DNA from: Trebouxia sp. TZW2008
Taxonomy: Eukaryota; Chlorophyta; Trebouxiophyceae; Trebouxiales; Trebouxiaceae
Direction of reading: 5' to 3'
Assembly (NCBI GenBank): GCA_002118135.1
Contig: BDIU01000009.1
Location: forward strand, 211,001 to 275,000
Length of the DNA stretch: 64,000 nt
Shown: positions 38,201-48,247 of the stretch, in pieces
How the letters are laid out: the number at the start of each line of letters is the position of its first letter
How positions within the stretch are numbered: the stretch's first letter is position 1
The notes under the pieces: generated by a model
What the model was told of the DNA's origin: nothing
What the model saw: only the letters and a program-made list of their open reading frames with translations
The model's database searches: none
Program-made: the position numbers and the translations under genes

Positions 38201-41200
38201 TTCTGCTGCTGTTCTGTTTGTGATGATATCGCAGGAGGTGTTCAGGGCAGTGTTGTACACTGGGCTGGACTTGAGCAGCCCACGCTGGTATTGAATATCC
38301 CCTTTATGCAAGATCTTGATGCAAAGCCTACAGTGTCACCTTACTTCTGCTTATTTTTCTTCTTCTTCTGCCTGTCATGCAATGTAACATTGTTGCAGGA
38401 GGTATTCCGGGCAGTGCTGTATGCTGAGCTGGACTTTGACAGCCCCCCTTGGGATTCAGTATCCCCTCAGTGCAAGGATCTGGTGCAGAGCCTGCTGCAG
38501 CGAGACCCTGCTAGCCGCCTCACAGCTGCTCAAGCCCTCAAGCACAGGTGGGCGCTACTGCTCCTCTTGACATTTGCCTGCATGTAATGATGCAAGCACA
38601 GGTCAGGCTTACTGTCCTGTCAGTACTAGCTTGCAGGTACAGTGGCGCAGCTGGATCTTCACATCCTGGGCAGTTACACATGCACTCACATGCGACATGC
38701 ACTTGTACGCAATGCTCCTTTGTTCATGCTGTAAGCCCTGCTGGTGCTCAAGCTCTCAAGCACCGGTCAGACACTGTTTTGCTTGAGATATGAAAGCACA
38801 GTCACTTGCAAGTTGGCCGGCATATCTGTACACAGCAGAGCTGTCAGCAGAACACTACTTATGAGAAATTGTATATTGCTTTGCTGTGCTGCTGCATGAT
38901 CATCAAACAAGGTTGAAATGATTGTCAGAACTTCTACCTATATGCTTTTATGCTCTGCAGTTGGCTGTCATACACAGAGGATGTAGCATCAGATGCGCCG
39001 CTAGGAGGGGACATAGTCCAGCGCCTCCAAAGATTTGGCACTTACGGCCGCCTGAAGCAGATTGCCCTGCGCAAGGTGGCGCACAACATAGCCAATGACA
39101 ATGCGCTGGTGTCTGACTTGCGGGCAGCCTTTCAGAAGCTGGACCCCCAAGGATCAGGTGAGTGCTTTTGCACAAGGGCTTCTGCTCAGGCCCTTAGGCT
39201 TCTTGCCATATCGTAGCCAGACATGCTCATTTGCATCCCATCACAGCTGTGATGCAATTTTAGAGAGGCAATACGCTGGTCTATGACTGGAGGGCAGCTT
39301 TCCTGAAGCAAACCCACCAGGATCAGGCAGGCTACCCTTGAGCTTCTCACCACACCACAGACAGCGTTGCATTCCAGCACCTTGTGACACCACTCAAAGT
39401 CTTGTCACTGAGCCAGACAGTGGCACACGATATAGGCAGTGACAATGCGCTGGTGTCTGACTCATGAACAGCCTTCCAGAAGCTAGACTGCCAAGGATCA
39501 GGTGGGCTGTTTGCAGAAGGCCTTGGAACTTTCACCAAGTCACTGTCAGACTTGCCTGTGCGCAACTGGTCACTTGTCATGCATCACCTTGTCACTTGAC
39601 TGACAGATTTGGTATGGGCCAGATGTTAGAACTTCACATAGCCAGCAACAAAGCACTGGTGTCTGACTTGGGGGCAGCCTTCCAGAACTTGGATCCTCAA
39701 TCCAGGTGGGTACTCGAGAGCTTGTCACCATATCACAGACAGACTTGGGCTTTGATATCTCATTCCAGCACCGACAGACTTGCTACTGTGCTGATCTCTG
39801 ACTAGCTGGCAGTTTTGCAGAAGCTGAATCCTCAAGGATCACAGGATCAGGAGGACTTTTGGCACAAGTTGTTGGAGCATGCAGCACCGTAACGCGATGC
39901 CTGAGCGTGTAAAATGACAACATCCTGTACAGTATAACGTAGTGTGTGGAATCTGCATCACAGTACAAAGAGCGCTGTTTTGGTGTGCAGGGAGCACCAA
40001 ATATGAGCAGGCACAGCAGGCCGTGCAGCAAGGCGGGGTCAACCTGTCCCGCTTTTAAATGCAGCAGCTTGTCTGACAGATGTTTGGGCATTGTGTGGAG
40101 TGTATCCTGCGTAAGACTCTGATGAGCATTGATCTGGAGTGCAGGCAGCATCAAGTATGAGCGGGCACAGCAGGCTCTAGAGCAGGGCGGGGTCAACCTA
40201 TCCTGCCCTGAGATGCAGCAACCTGTGACCAATCTTTGGACGTGTTTGGTTTTCAAATCTGTCTCAAACAGTGCTGAGCGGGTTGCAGGGAGCATAACAT
40301 ATGATCAGGCACAGGCGGCCCTGGAGCAGGGCGGCTTCAACCTATCGCGTCCTGAAATGCAGCAGCTGGTCTCACAATTGGTGGATGAAATGGATGAGCA
40401 AGGGGTCATACAGTAAGTGCTTTTTGCCCCTCCTGCTAGTAGCTAGCGGTCAATGGTGCCTCCTGCTAGTAGCTAGTGATGAATAGCCCCTCCTGCTAGT
40501 AGCTTCTTCTTAAGTTTGAGATCTGTAAGAACGTGTTGTGTGCTTCTGTGTGTGAAGTGGTTGTTTCGCTGCATAAGCTGTCAACTGTGGTTGTAGTGGG
40601 TAGACAAAATGACTGATCATTGAGTCATATAACAAGTGCCTTCTACCTGTGCAAAGACCCCTCCTGCTAGAAGCTGCTCCTGAGAGCTTGAAGTCTTGCA
40701 TGCTGCTGTGGGTATGCTGTGCCTTCTGCGCTCTCTGCTGTCTGAAGTGTCAATTGTTTGTAGCTGAAGGTTGTGAACACTCTTTGCAGGGTGTCAAGCG
40801 TAGTTGCAGCTGAGGTTTGCTGAACACCACAGGTCAAGACAGCAACAATGACCTCTCAATGTTTCTAACTTGCCGTGTGCTATCCAAGAAAACGCATCTG
40901 TTTTCGGTACTTGATGCCTTGCCGTCTTCAGCATCTCCGTTTCTTGTGTGCTGATCAGGACAGAATGTTCATGACTGCATTTCACCTGCACATGCCACAC
41001 TGCAGAATGCTCAATTATGACCAATCAGACAATGAAAGGTTAGCATTAATTGTACATCAGATGTGGCATTTATGCAGGCATGACATCAGATTTTAGCAGA
41101 GTCAGTATGAAAACAATTGACCTAATGCAATCGTTCTGAGATGGAGTTGCTGTATTGGTGCAGGTATGATAGCTGGGTAGCAGCTCTTGTCGATTGGAGA

Positions 41201-41863
41201 GAGGTTGAACACAGCCAGGAATGGCACAACTGGGTCCAGAAAGCTTTTGAGGCATTTGATGTTGATGGCAGTGGCAGCATTGGCATCAAAGACCTGCAAG
41301 ACATGCTCTGTGGGGAGATCTGTGCAGTAAGTGGCACCTGTTTGAGCTCAGTTGAGCATGCTTCTCAGGCATTGCTGCAGTTGATATTGAGGACAGTGGC
41401 AGCATCGGCATGAAAGACTTGCAAGACATGCTCAGTGGGGAGATCTGTGCAGTGAGTGACATGCCTTGCAACTCAACCAGTGCGCACAGCTATTAGAAAT
41501 GCCGGATTGCATGTCATGTAGATAACACATTTTGTGACACTAGTGCTGCATGACTCTCTGCATCTTACACATCTGAGCCTAAATCAGATGCTGTTTGTTT
41601 GACGAAGGGTTGATGATGTCAAGCACAAGCACGGTGCTGTTATGAGCGTATATGTATCCTGACATGCACAACATTTCGCATGTCTGCTGCAGCAATATGG
41701 CCTGCAATGTATCTTGCAGGTGCCAGATACAGTTGAAGCAGCAATCAGAGAGGCTGATGTGCTGGACCAAGATGGCAACATCAGTCTTGCAGAGTTTGAG
41801 GCTCTGATGCACAGTGCAGACACAGATGTGCTGGAGCTGTTTGACACTAGACATCACAGCTGA
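35279..41863 (+). CDS. CDPK: Calcium-dependent protein kinase (CDPK) with degenerate EF-hands and IRD catalytic loop
   Basis: Ca2+-regulated Ser/Thr kinase: kinase domain, autoinhibitory junction and calmodulin-like domain in one chain (family knowledge). Exons: 35279-35436, 35840-35943, 36550-36678, 37217-37405, 37801-37976, 38399-38547, 38961-39157, 40289-40412, 41164-41326, 41720-41863; 1533 bases, 510 residues. Visible: glycine loop GSGSFG (35-40), ATP lysine in FAVKK (57), catalytic loop IRDVKPDN (153-160) in place of HRD, DFG (176), APEVL, GLPSDLWSAGIIAY, a junction like GRLKQIALRKVAHNI, then four EF-hand positions. EF1 (DPQGSGSITY) and EF2 (DEQGVIQYDSW) look degenerate, EF3 (DVDGSGSIGIKD) is best, EF4 (LDQDGNISLAEFE) lacks Asp at position 1. 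The chosen ATG gives MTSS, so no N-myristoylation signal. Upstream frame stays open to 34994. Confidence 0.9.
36255..36490 (+). repeat. Two decayed copies of CDPK exon 36550-36678
   Basis: GGCAGGTCCTTGGATGTG (about 36262) and GGCAATTCGTTGAATGTG (about 36393) match the exon start GGCAGGTCGTTGAATGTG and continue about 90 bases through the sequence for YGAYEDS and MLVMEICSGG, with stops and indels. Confidence 0.88.
37633..37675. repeat. CACAG pentanucleotide microsatellite
   Basis: About eight CACAG units in the CDPK intron before exon 37801. Confidence 0.95.
38058..38310 (+). repeat. Two decayed copies of CDPK exon 38399-38547
   Basis: TTGCAGGAGGTCAGGGCGGTGC (38053) and TCGCAGGAGGTGTTCAGGGC (38231) repeat the acceptor and start of the real exon at 38399 (EVFRAVLYAELD). 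Copy 1 keeps TCAATGCAAAGACTTGGT farther in. Both are frame-broken. Confidence 0.88.
39255..39850 (+). repeat. Four decayed copies of the EF-hand 1 exon end (CDPK)
   Basis: The exon end at 39092-39157 (AATGCGCTGGTGTCTGACTT, CAGAAGCTGGACCC, AAGGATCAGGTG) recurs, diverged, at about 39262-39330, 39435-39505, 39640-39710 and 39790-39845. Most include the donor. Copies have stops (GACTCATGA, GACTAG). Confidence 0.9.
39984..40240 (+). repeat. Two decayed copies of CDPK exon 40289-40412
   Basis: Blocks starting GTGCAGGGAGCACCAAATAT (39987) and GTGCAGGCAGCATCAAGTAT (40139) match the acceptor and coding text for GSITYDQAQAALEQGG, with losses near the C-terminal side (CGCTTTTAAATGCAGCAG). Confidence 0.9.
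40424..40510. repeat. Tandem CCTCCTGCTAGTAGCTAG repeat
   Basis: Three units of about 31 bases after the donor at 40413 in CDPK, with a partial unit at 40659-40680 (CCCTCCTGCTAGAAGCTGCT). Intronic. Confidence 0.9.
41345..41465 (+). repeat. Decayed copy of the EF-hand 3 exon end (CDPK)
   Basis: GGACAGTGGCAGCATCGGCA, AAAGACTTGCAAGACATGCT and GGGGAGATCTGTGCAGTGAG repeat 41265-41333 including the donor, about 123 bases downstream. The codon for ATC is lost to a frameshift before ATGAAAGAC. Confidence 0.9.
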
Positions 41864-42568
41864 TGCTGTCAGCTGTTTCATCCTCGTGAATCAGTGAAGA
41901 GGCAACACAGCTGGTGCTGCCAGCTCTGCAGATAGCGATCAGAAAGTCAGCTGGCAATTGCATGGTGTGTTCACCAGTCAGTTCACAATGTGCTGCAAGC
42001 CCTTTCTACTGAGTACTGACTTCCTACGCCTTGAGTCTACGCGTATCAAATCAGAAATAACGTAGTCTCTGCTTGGATTCCCACTGACTTGGCCTAACGC
42101 AAACAGTGACAAAGCCAAAGCCACTCCTTCCATAAATTTCAAAATACCAGCTGCAATTCGCTGACATCAGCTAAACATGCTTTGTTCACAAGATAAAGCA
42201 AGTAAAATCATTGTGCGTCACACAACACAAGTCTGTTGCTACATCATGGAATCAATCAATTTGCTGCTCATAGTTGTGGTGTAAGGCAAACGCATGCAAG
42301 CCTGACTGCTGGCCTTCTAGGCGTAGGGACATGACTGGCCATGGTCAGCCAAGCTGCACTGAACCAGGCCACCAAATTGCCCTTTGAGGCACTGTTGTTG
42401 TGTGTCATTTGACATATGTCATACAGCACAACAGGCAGGCCAGCTTTTAGGCTCCCGATTAGATGCCAGTATTCTCATGTGGTCCTCCATCTGACTTGTC
42501 TATAAAGCCCCTCACCAACTGACTTTCATTCTGTTTTAGACCATGACTGTGAACTCTAAGCTGTGACG
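41864..42568. other. Convergent intergenic region
   Basis: Between CDPK (+) and the glycine-zipper gene (-). TGTAA at 42280-42284 may be the CDPK poly(A) signal. No gene recognised. Confidence 0.4.
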
Positions 42569-43697
42569 TCATTTTGGTGGCGGAGGTGGGTAATGCCGCG
42601 CTTGCTGCGGCTGCTGCTGCTGTGTGCTTGAGCTGACTGCTGCTGCTGCACCTCCTGTACAGTGAGTACAGCATTTCTGTTTGTAAGGACACTTGATGTA
42701 AGGACAATCTTGATGCAATGACAACACACCTGGACACCAAGCACTGCATTCTGACTGCAGAAGTACCTGTGAGTAAGGCCAAATCAATGCACAGACAGTG
42801 TCTTTGTGAAGCAACACAGTCGTCACAAAAAGAAGGCACTGTATCAGCTGCATGAGTTATTTATGTGGTACCAGACAACGAAAGCAATCACAGGAGGAAC
42901 CTGTGTTTTCTGGCATATCACATGCAGGCATGAGGCTGCAAGCTGGCATCAATCTTGCCTGTGATGCAGTGATTAACATTGGTCACATGACAGCAAGCAG
43001 GCTCAATGAGTAGCATCAGCTCAGCGGCACCAGCCCCTTTGCAACCTGTTGCATGTTTCTTGCTTACCTGCTGCTGTCAATGCTGCAATGCCTTTCAATA
43101 CACCACTCGCACCCCCTCCAGCTTTTGCCATCATTGCCACCTTGGAACCAGCCGCAATGCCACCTGCTGCAAGAGCCCTGCGGAGCAAAGCTCAACAAGC
43201 TCAAGCACAGCCAAAATTTTAGCACTTCAACAGGGCAATTCAATATACCCTCATTTCACGCATACACATGCGATGCATCATGACTGCAAGAACGAAAGGG
43301 GGGATCTGAATGGGAACAAGGCGCATGCGCGCGTCATCCAATACCTAAAGACGATTCCGAAATTTGTCTTCTGTTTCGACATGCCAGTGTGCTGTGTACC
43401 GAGCGCTTTGCGAGTCGACAGTCGGCAGTCGTATACCAAGTGAATACTCTGAAATAGTGGCGTCGAGAAGCGCAGGGCTTTGCAAACGTCGAGGTTGATC
43501 AAAACTTGCTGAGCGAGCTTTGAACGTAGCCTCGGAGGACAAACGCAACGCCTGCAATTCGACCGGGATCCTTCGGCTATATCAGCAACAAACAACGGTA
43601 AAGCGTAAGTTGCGACAGCGCTTACAATGTTGGTGCTGTGATGAGCTCCTGCGATTGCCACAGGCCATAGGCACAAAATAGCGAGGAGGCATTGCAT
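42569..43697 (-). CDS. Small Gly/Ala-rich glycine-zipper protein, possibly interferon-induced 6-16 (ISG12)-like
   Basis: Two 3' exons are clear: 43177-43068 and 42654-42569, joining in phase 1. They encode LAAGGIAAGSKVAMMAKAGG followed by ASGVLKGIAALTAAG, an Ala/Ser/Gln patch and the end RHYPPPPPK. The Gly-x-x-x-Gly spacing and GSKVAMMAKAGGG resemble the ISG12/6-16 membrane family (small mitochondrial or ER proteins), also known outside animals. A likely first exon, 43697-43626, encodes a signal-like MQCLLAILCLWPVAIAGA. Its donor GTAAGC is phase 0 while the next clear acceptor needs phase 2, so one small exon or a different donor is missing. The intron between 43067 and 42655 carries an interspersed repeat. 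Family call is tentative. Confidence 0.45.
42668..42840. repeat. Interspersed intronic repeat, copy 4 (best preserved)
   Basis: Blocks in order: GTAAGGACACTTGATGTAAG, GACAATCTTGATG, AAGCACTGCATTCTGACTGC, GTGAGTAAGGCCAAATCAAT and GAAGCAACACAGTCGTCACA. Same block order as 10025-10170; shared core also at 9155 and 13092. Confidence 0.7.
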
Positions 43698-44013
43698 CAG
43701 AGTGCATCTGATTCTGCATGAGCGACAGACTGCCCTGTGCATCGCGTTGCGACACCAACCTGCGTGTCCCCAGTCGTTGCACAGCCGCTGATCCGGTCCC
43801 AGGCGTTGCACGAGGGTTTGCGGGTTGAATAACCGGTTGCTTGTGATCTCTTGAGGTCAGACTCGCTGCTGTCGCTGCATGCTCAGCGTCGTGCCTCTGA
43901 TCTCTATTGCAAAGCAAGACAGGCCCTCAGTGAAATTGTGCTGCCGTCCAAGCTTGTCTGTCAAAAAATTTGGCAACAGCAGTGGCCCTCTAAAGTCCTG
44001 AGTTAGTGTTAGT

Positions 44014-47000
44014 ATGGGAGGTCAGCGTCATAGCAAGAATGCCGGGACTATGGGAGTTGAGGGTCTCACCTATCACGAGAAGAAAGCGCTGGGCTTTGGC
44101 ACTGTGAAGCAGCGCCTTGGCAAGGTGCTTCACACAGCTTTTCAGAGTACTGCTTGCCTGCATCCCATATTAGCTCTTTATACTGTACCCCAGTGCACTC
44201 ATTGAATTTGGTACAACTGTGCAGGACTCTGTCGGCAACTACTATGATTGCAGATTGACTCTACAGCCTGCAGTGGTGAGTGCTACTGCTATTTGTCAGG
44301 GTGTATGCAGCTATCCTCTGCTTGCAATCAAAGCATTTTCCCTTGGGATGCAAACCATATGTTTAGATCCTGCGACGCGACATCCTTGCAACCTCAGCAG
44401 TCTGACTGTTGCTCCAATTTTGCGCAGGACCCTGTCTGCACGCCAGAAGGTTTCATCTTCAGCAAGGAAGCCATCATAGAGAACCTAGTACAACAAAAGA
44501 AGGTCATCAAGCGGAAGCAAGCTGCCTGGCAAGCGCAGCAAGCAGATGACCAGCAGAAGGTCAGCTAAGCTCCTTAATCTAGCAAGCATTGCAAGCATTG
44601 CATAACACAGCTCTTCATGACTTGCCCAGATGTTTTGAGTCGACTCGGTTGCCCAAATGCTGACGCTCTCAGTCTCTTCGGCAATCATTTGAATATTTAC
44701 TTGATGTTCCACACATCATCATCAGGTACTTTGTGGAATCTGATGCACAGCATCTTACCAAGCAACGAGACAACCCAACTGAAACTTGGTGTGAGACCAA
44801 GTTTGGAGTGTGTTCAAGGGCGTATTGGGTGCAGGTTGCAGAGCGTGACTTGGTGGACCAGCAGGCGCAGCTGTTGCCATTTAATCGCCAGGACCACAAA
44901 CATCATTGGATGCTTGCACGAGTGTGGGTCAAGAGATGCAGTACAGGATTGCATTGAAAGTGTCCCAAAAATTGTGGCAATGAAAGCACAAGCAGACTGA
45001 AGGCATATTGGGTGCAGATGGCAGAGCGTGACTTGGTGGACCAGCAGGTGCAGCTGTTGGCATTTGACCACCGGAACCACAAGAATCACTGGAAACTTGC
45101 ACGAGTCTGGGTCAAGGGATGCAGTACAGGATTGCAATGAAAGTGTCCAATAGAGTGTTGCATCGGATGCACAAGCAGACTGAAGCCATATTGGGTGCAG
45201 GTTGCAGAGCGCGACTTCGGTAGACCAGCAGGCACAGCTATTGGCATTTGACCGCCAGGACCACAAACACCATTGGATGCTTGCACGAGTGTGGGTCAAG
45301 GGATGCAGTACAGGATTGCAATGAAAGTGTCGCAACAACTGTTGCAATGAAAGCACAAGCAGACAGAAGGCATGTTGGGTGCAGGTTGCAGAGCGTGATT
45401 TGGTGGACCAGCAGGCGCAGCTGTTGGCATTTGATAGGCAGAATCACATGGGCGCTAACGACAGGCAGGCCAGCAATCTGCAGCAGGCCATTGCTGAAGA
45501 AGCAGATGCGCAGATGCAGGAGAAGCGCGTTGTGAGCTCTGCTGTCAACATTGCAGAGAACAAAACCAAAATGAAGGTAATTGCTGCTTGTAGTTAAATC
45601 ATTGAATGCTGCTCACCAAGTTGCAGAGCTCTATGTTAGCATGAGGCTTATGCTCTCGGGACAGTGAAGCTTGACAAAAATTGCAAACCTGTAGACCTTT
45701 GTTGGGCTTGGTCTCCTTAATGTTTGCAGCTTGACACTGTGTGACATCAGCTGCACTGTGTCACAAAGCTAGTGCCCACAAGTTGCAACAATAGGCGTTG
45801 AAAATGAAGTGTGAAGGTGACAGACCAGGCTTTCAAATTTTGCCACAACGGCATCATGTAGTGCCACGTGGTGCTGTTGTGGGCAGGGATAAATGCTTGG
45901 TCTGTCACTTTCATGCTTTGCATTTCTAACATCTGCCTGTTGTCTGTTGAGGGCTTACATGGGTTGATGCAAGACGTCAAGGGCTGACCTCGCAAGCTAG
46001 CCTTAAGGGCTACTCTCATGAACTACCCTTATGGGCTGGACTCAAGGCTACAACCTTAAGGGCTAAGCTGAAGCCTTGATTTCAAGGGATAGCCACAAAG
46101 GGCATACTCAAGGGCAATTTGCAGGAGCAACTTATTTCAAGGGCCAGTCTTAAAGGCAATGCTCAAGGGATGACTCCTGAGGCTGACCTCAACATTCAAT
46201 ATGAAGGGCTCACCTGCGGGGCCAAGCTCATGGGCCAACCTCAAGGGCTAAGGTCAAGGGCTGACTTCTGGGGCTAAACCTTCTTGACTTGCCTGAAGAG
46301 CTTGAATTAAGAGCAAACTGCTAGCAGTTTGCTCTTAATTCACTGGTCTAACAGGCTGATATCAAGGCTCATCTCACAGCTTGAGCTCAAAGGCTGAATT
46401 GGATGGCTGCTCGCACCCAGGGCTCACCTCACAGCGTAATGCCAAAGGCTAAGTCTGAGGGCTAAACTCAAGGGCAAAAGTAAGGGCTGATCTTCAGGGC
46501 TTGCCTTTAAAGCTAACCTCAAGGGCTAAGACCTTTGGCTGATCTCTGGGCTCATCTCAAGGTCCAAGCTCAGAGGCGGCTCGTCGTAAGGTCTAATCTC
46601 AAGGGCTAGTTCTGAGGGCTACTTCTTAGGGCTGACAAGGCCCAGCCTACAGGGCTAATATCAAGGGCAAAATCAAGGGCTGATCTCAAGAGCTAATCTC
46701 AGTGGCTAATCTCTGGGGCTGATCTCTGGGCTCGACCTCAATGTCTAAGCTCAAGGGCTTGTCTCAAGGTGTACTCTCAAGGGCTAATCTGAAGGGCAAA
46801 CTGAGGGCCAGTTCTGAGGGCTGACGAGGTCCAGCCTGCAGGGCTAAGCTCATGGGCAAAATTACAGGCCAAACTCTGGGATTGACCTTAAGGGCTTGTC
46901 TCAAGATCTACCCTCAAGGGCTAATGGATGAGACATTCACCCAAACCCATATGCATACTGATTTTATGCATAATGTAGAATCCCCATAAGTCAACTTTCT

Positions 47001-48247
47001 GTTGGTTGCTGCTGCACAGGCAGCACTTCCGGGCTGCCTTGACTCACAGAAACTCCCATCATTATGCCTAGTGGCATAGAATTTCCAAAACAGGAGATGA
47101 AAGCTTTTTAGTTGCCTAGCATGGGCAAGGCAGCTTAAGCAATTTAGGACAAACCAGATGACAGCACCTACTGTCCTACTACTGGGAAGAAGCTGAGCCT
47201 AAAGGACCTGATTTCAGTCAGATTCACCATTGCCCAAAGATTAAGCATGTGCCCGGACTCACATGTATGCTGAAATGGTGTGTATGTTACTAAAGGTGAA
47301 AGCTTTCTGGTTGCCCAGCCAGGGCAAGGAAGCTCAACAAGTCTTGGACAAAGCAGACGACAGCACTTACTGTCCTGCCAGTGGGAAGAAGCTGAGACTG
47401 AAGGAGCTGGTTCCAGTCAGGTTTAGCATTGCCCAATAACATGCATGCGTCTGATTAGTTGCGCAATGAGATGATGTGCATGTTACAGGAGATGAAGGCT
47501 TTCTGGTTGCCCAGCCAGGGCAAGGAAGCTCGACAAGTCTTGGACAAACCAGATGACAGCACCTACTGTCCTGCCAGCGGGAAGAAGCTCAGACTGAAGG
47601 ACCTGATTCCAGTCAGGTTCACCAGGGTGCCGGAAGAGGATTCTGGCGTGTATATGGACCCTGTGACTAAGGACACTTTCACAAACGCTAGCGCCATAGT
47701 CGTGTTGCGGCCTACAGGTCAATTCGCCTCAATGTGTAAAGTCTGACAACTGCTACATGATTTGCAATGCAATCATTGTCTTCACAGATGCTTATGCACT
47801 GGAGCTTTCTGGCCTCAGTTGCACAGGCAAAGGGGCAGATCAGCTGCCTGTATGCACTCTCCTATGTTACCTGAGTTGTAGTGGGAAAACCTCTGAATGC
47901 CTTTAGAAGCAACATTGCAAAGCGAGAATAAACCCCACCCATCAGTGAATTGTGATATTCATCAACCTTGCCTCAAATGCTGACTGGAAACGCACTTTGC
48001 AGGTGACGTCATGCTGTCCGAAACATACAAAACCTGTGTCAAGCCTGATGGCCACTACAACGGGCATAGAATAAAAGACAAGGACGCCATTGAGATCAAG
48101 AGGGGAGGCACAGGCTTTGCTTTGCATGATGGCAAGGATGTGCAAGCCAGCAAATACTATGCACTGGGTCCAGGCAGTGGCAGAGCAGATTTGCGAGGGC
48201 AGCATCAGGGACCACGCAGTGCTACTGGCTTGCTGTTCATGAACTGA
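44014..48247 (+). CDS. NOSIP: NOSIP homologue, U-box E3 ubiquitin ligase
   Basis: Nitric-oxide-synthase-interacting protein family, present in plants as a U-box/RING-like E3 ligase (family knowledge). Exons: 44014-44124, 44225-44275, 44428-44559, 45385-45576, 47489-47717, 48003-48247; 960 bases, 319 residues. The start MGGQRHSKNAG then LTYHEKKALGFGTVKQRLGKD is the family N-terminus. The split first U-box follows (DCRLTLQPAVDPVCTPEGFIFSKEAI), a Gln/Lys-rich helix, KAFWLPSQ, YCPASGKKLRLKDLIPV, a second U-box half (YMDPVTKDTF.NASAIVVL) and the C-terminal KRGGTGFALHDGKDVQASKYYALGPG. Animal proteins have zinc-binding-type Cys in both halves; most are absent here, as expected for a U-box. Introns 3 and 4 hold exon fossils and a large minisatellite. 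TGTAA lies 129 bases after the stop. Confidence 0.92.
44821..45335 (+). repeat. Three decayed tandem copies of NOSIP exon 4, ~183 bp period
   Basis: TTGGGTGCAG followed by TTGCAGAGCGTGACTTGGTG starts near 44825, 45008 and 45191; the real exon repeats it at 45375. Each copy encodes a version of VAERDLVDQQAQLLAFDRQ, then shares a non-exonic tail (TGGATGCTTGCACGAGTGTG, GATGCAGTACAGGATTGCA). Copy 2 has lost the conserved G (GCAGATGGC) and copy 3 has a frameshift (GACTTCGGTAGACC). Only the last unit continues into the rest of the exon. Confidence 0.95.
46000..46925. repeat. ~0.9 kb degenerate minisatellite, core CTCAAGGGCTAA
   Basis: Dozens of variants of a 12-13 base unit (TCAAGGGCTAA, TGAGGGCTGA) in direct orientation in NOSIP intron 4. 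A higher-order duplication is visible: AGTTCTGAGGGCT to GGGCAAAA at 46609-46672 recurs at 46809-46861. Contains a 40-bp palindrome. Non-coding; not CRISPR, since units abut without unique spacers. Confidence 0.93.
46303..46342. repeat. 40-bp perfect palindrome
   Basis: The left arm TGAATTAAGAGCAAACTGCT is followed immediately by its exact reverse complement, with no spacer. It sits inside the minisatellite and does not resemble the repeat unit. Could form a cruciform. Confidence 0.97.
47085..47445 (+). repeat. Two decayed copies of NOSIP exon 5
   Basis: Copies at about 47092-47245 and 47293-47440 match real exon 47489-47640 through AAGCTTTTTAGTTGCC / AAAGCTTTCTGGTTGCCCAG, GACAGCACCTACTGTCCT and GGGAAGAAGCTGAG. 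Copy 1 has TTTTAG and TAG stops; copy 2 decays after GGTTCCAGTCAGGTT. Both end in TTGCCCAA before the exon's GTGCCGGAAG. Confidence 0.93.

Noticed and set aside
43278..43811. 177-codon minus-strand ORF
   Set aside because: Its central part (from the second MQCLL) is probably the first exon of the glycine-zipper gene, but the rest runs past a GTAAGC donor into intron and has no recognisable feature.
45385..45576. Repeated VAERDLVDQQAQ units as a true protein repeat in NOSIP
   Set aside because: The three upstream units contain frameshifts or lost splice-site bases and are followed by shared non-coding tails; NOSIP homologues have one such segment.
46000..46925. Possible CRISPR-like or regulatory array
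   Set aside because: Units are contiguous, degenerate and without unique spacers, inside a eukaryotic intron; it is a minisatellite.
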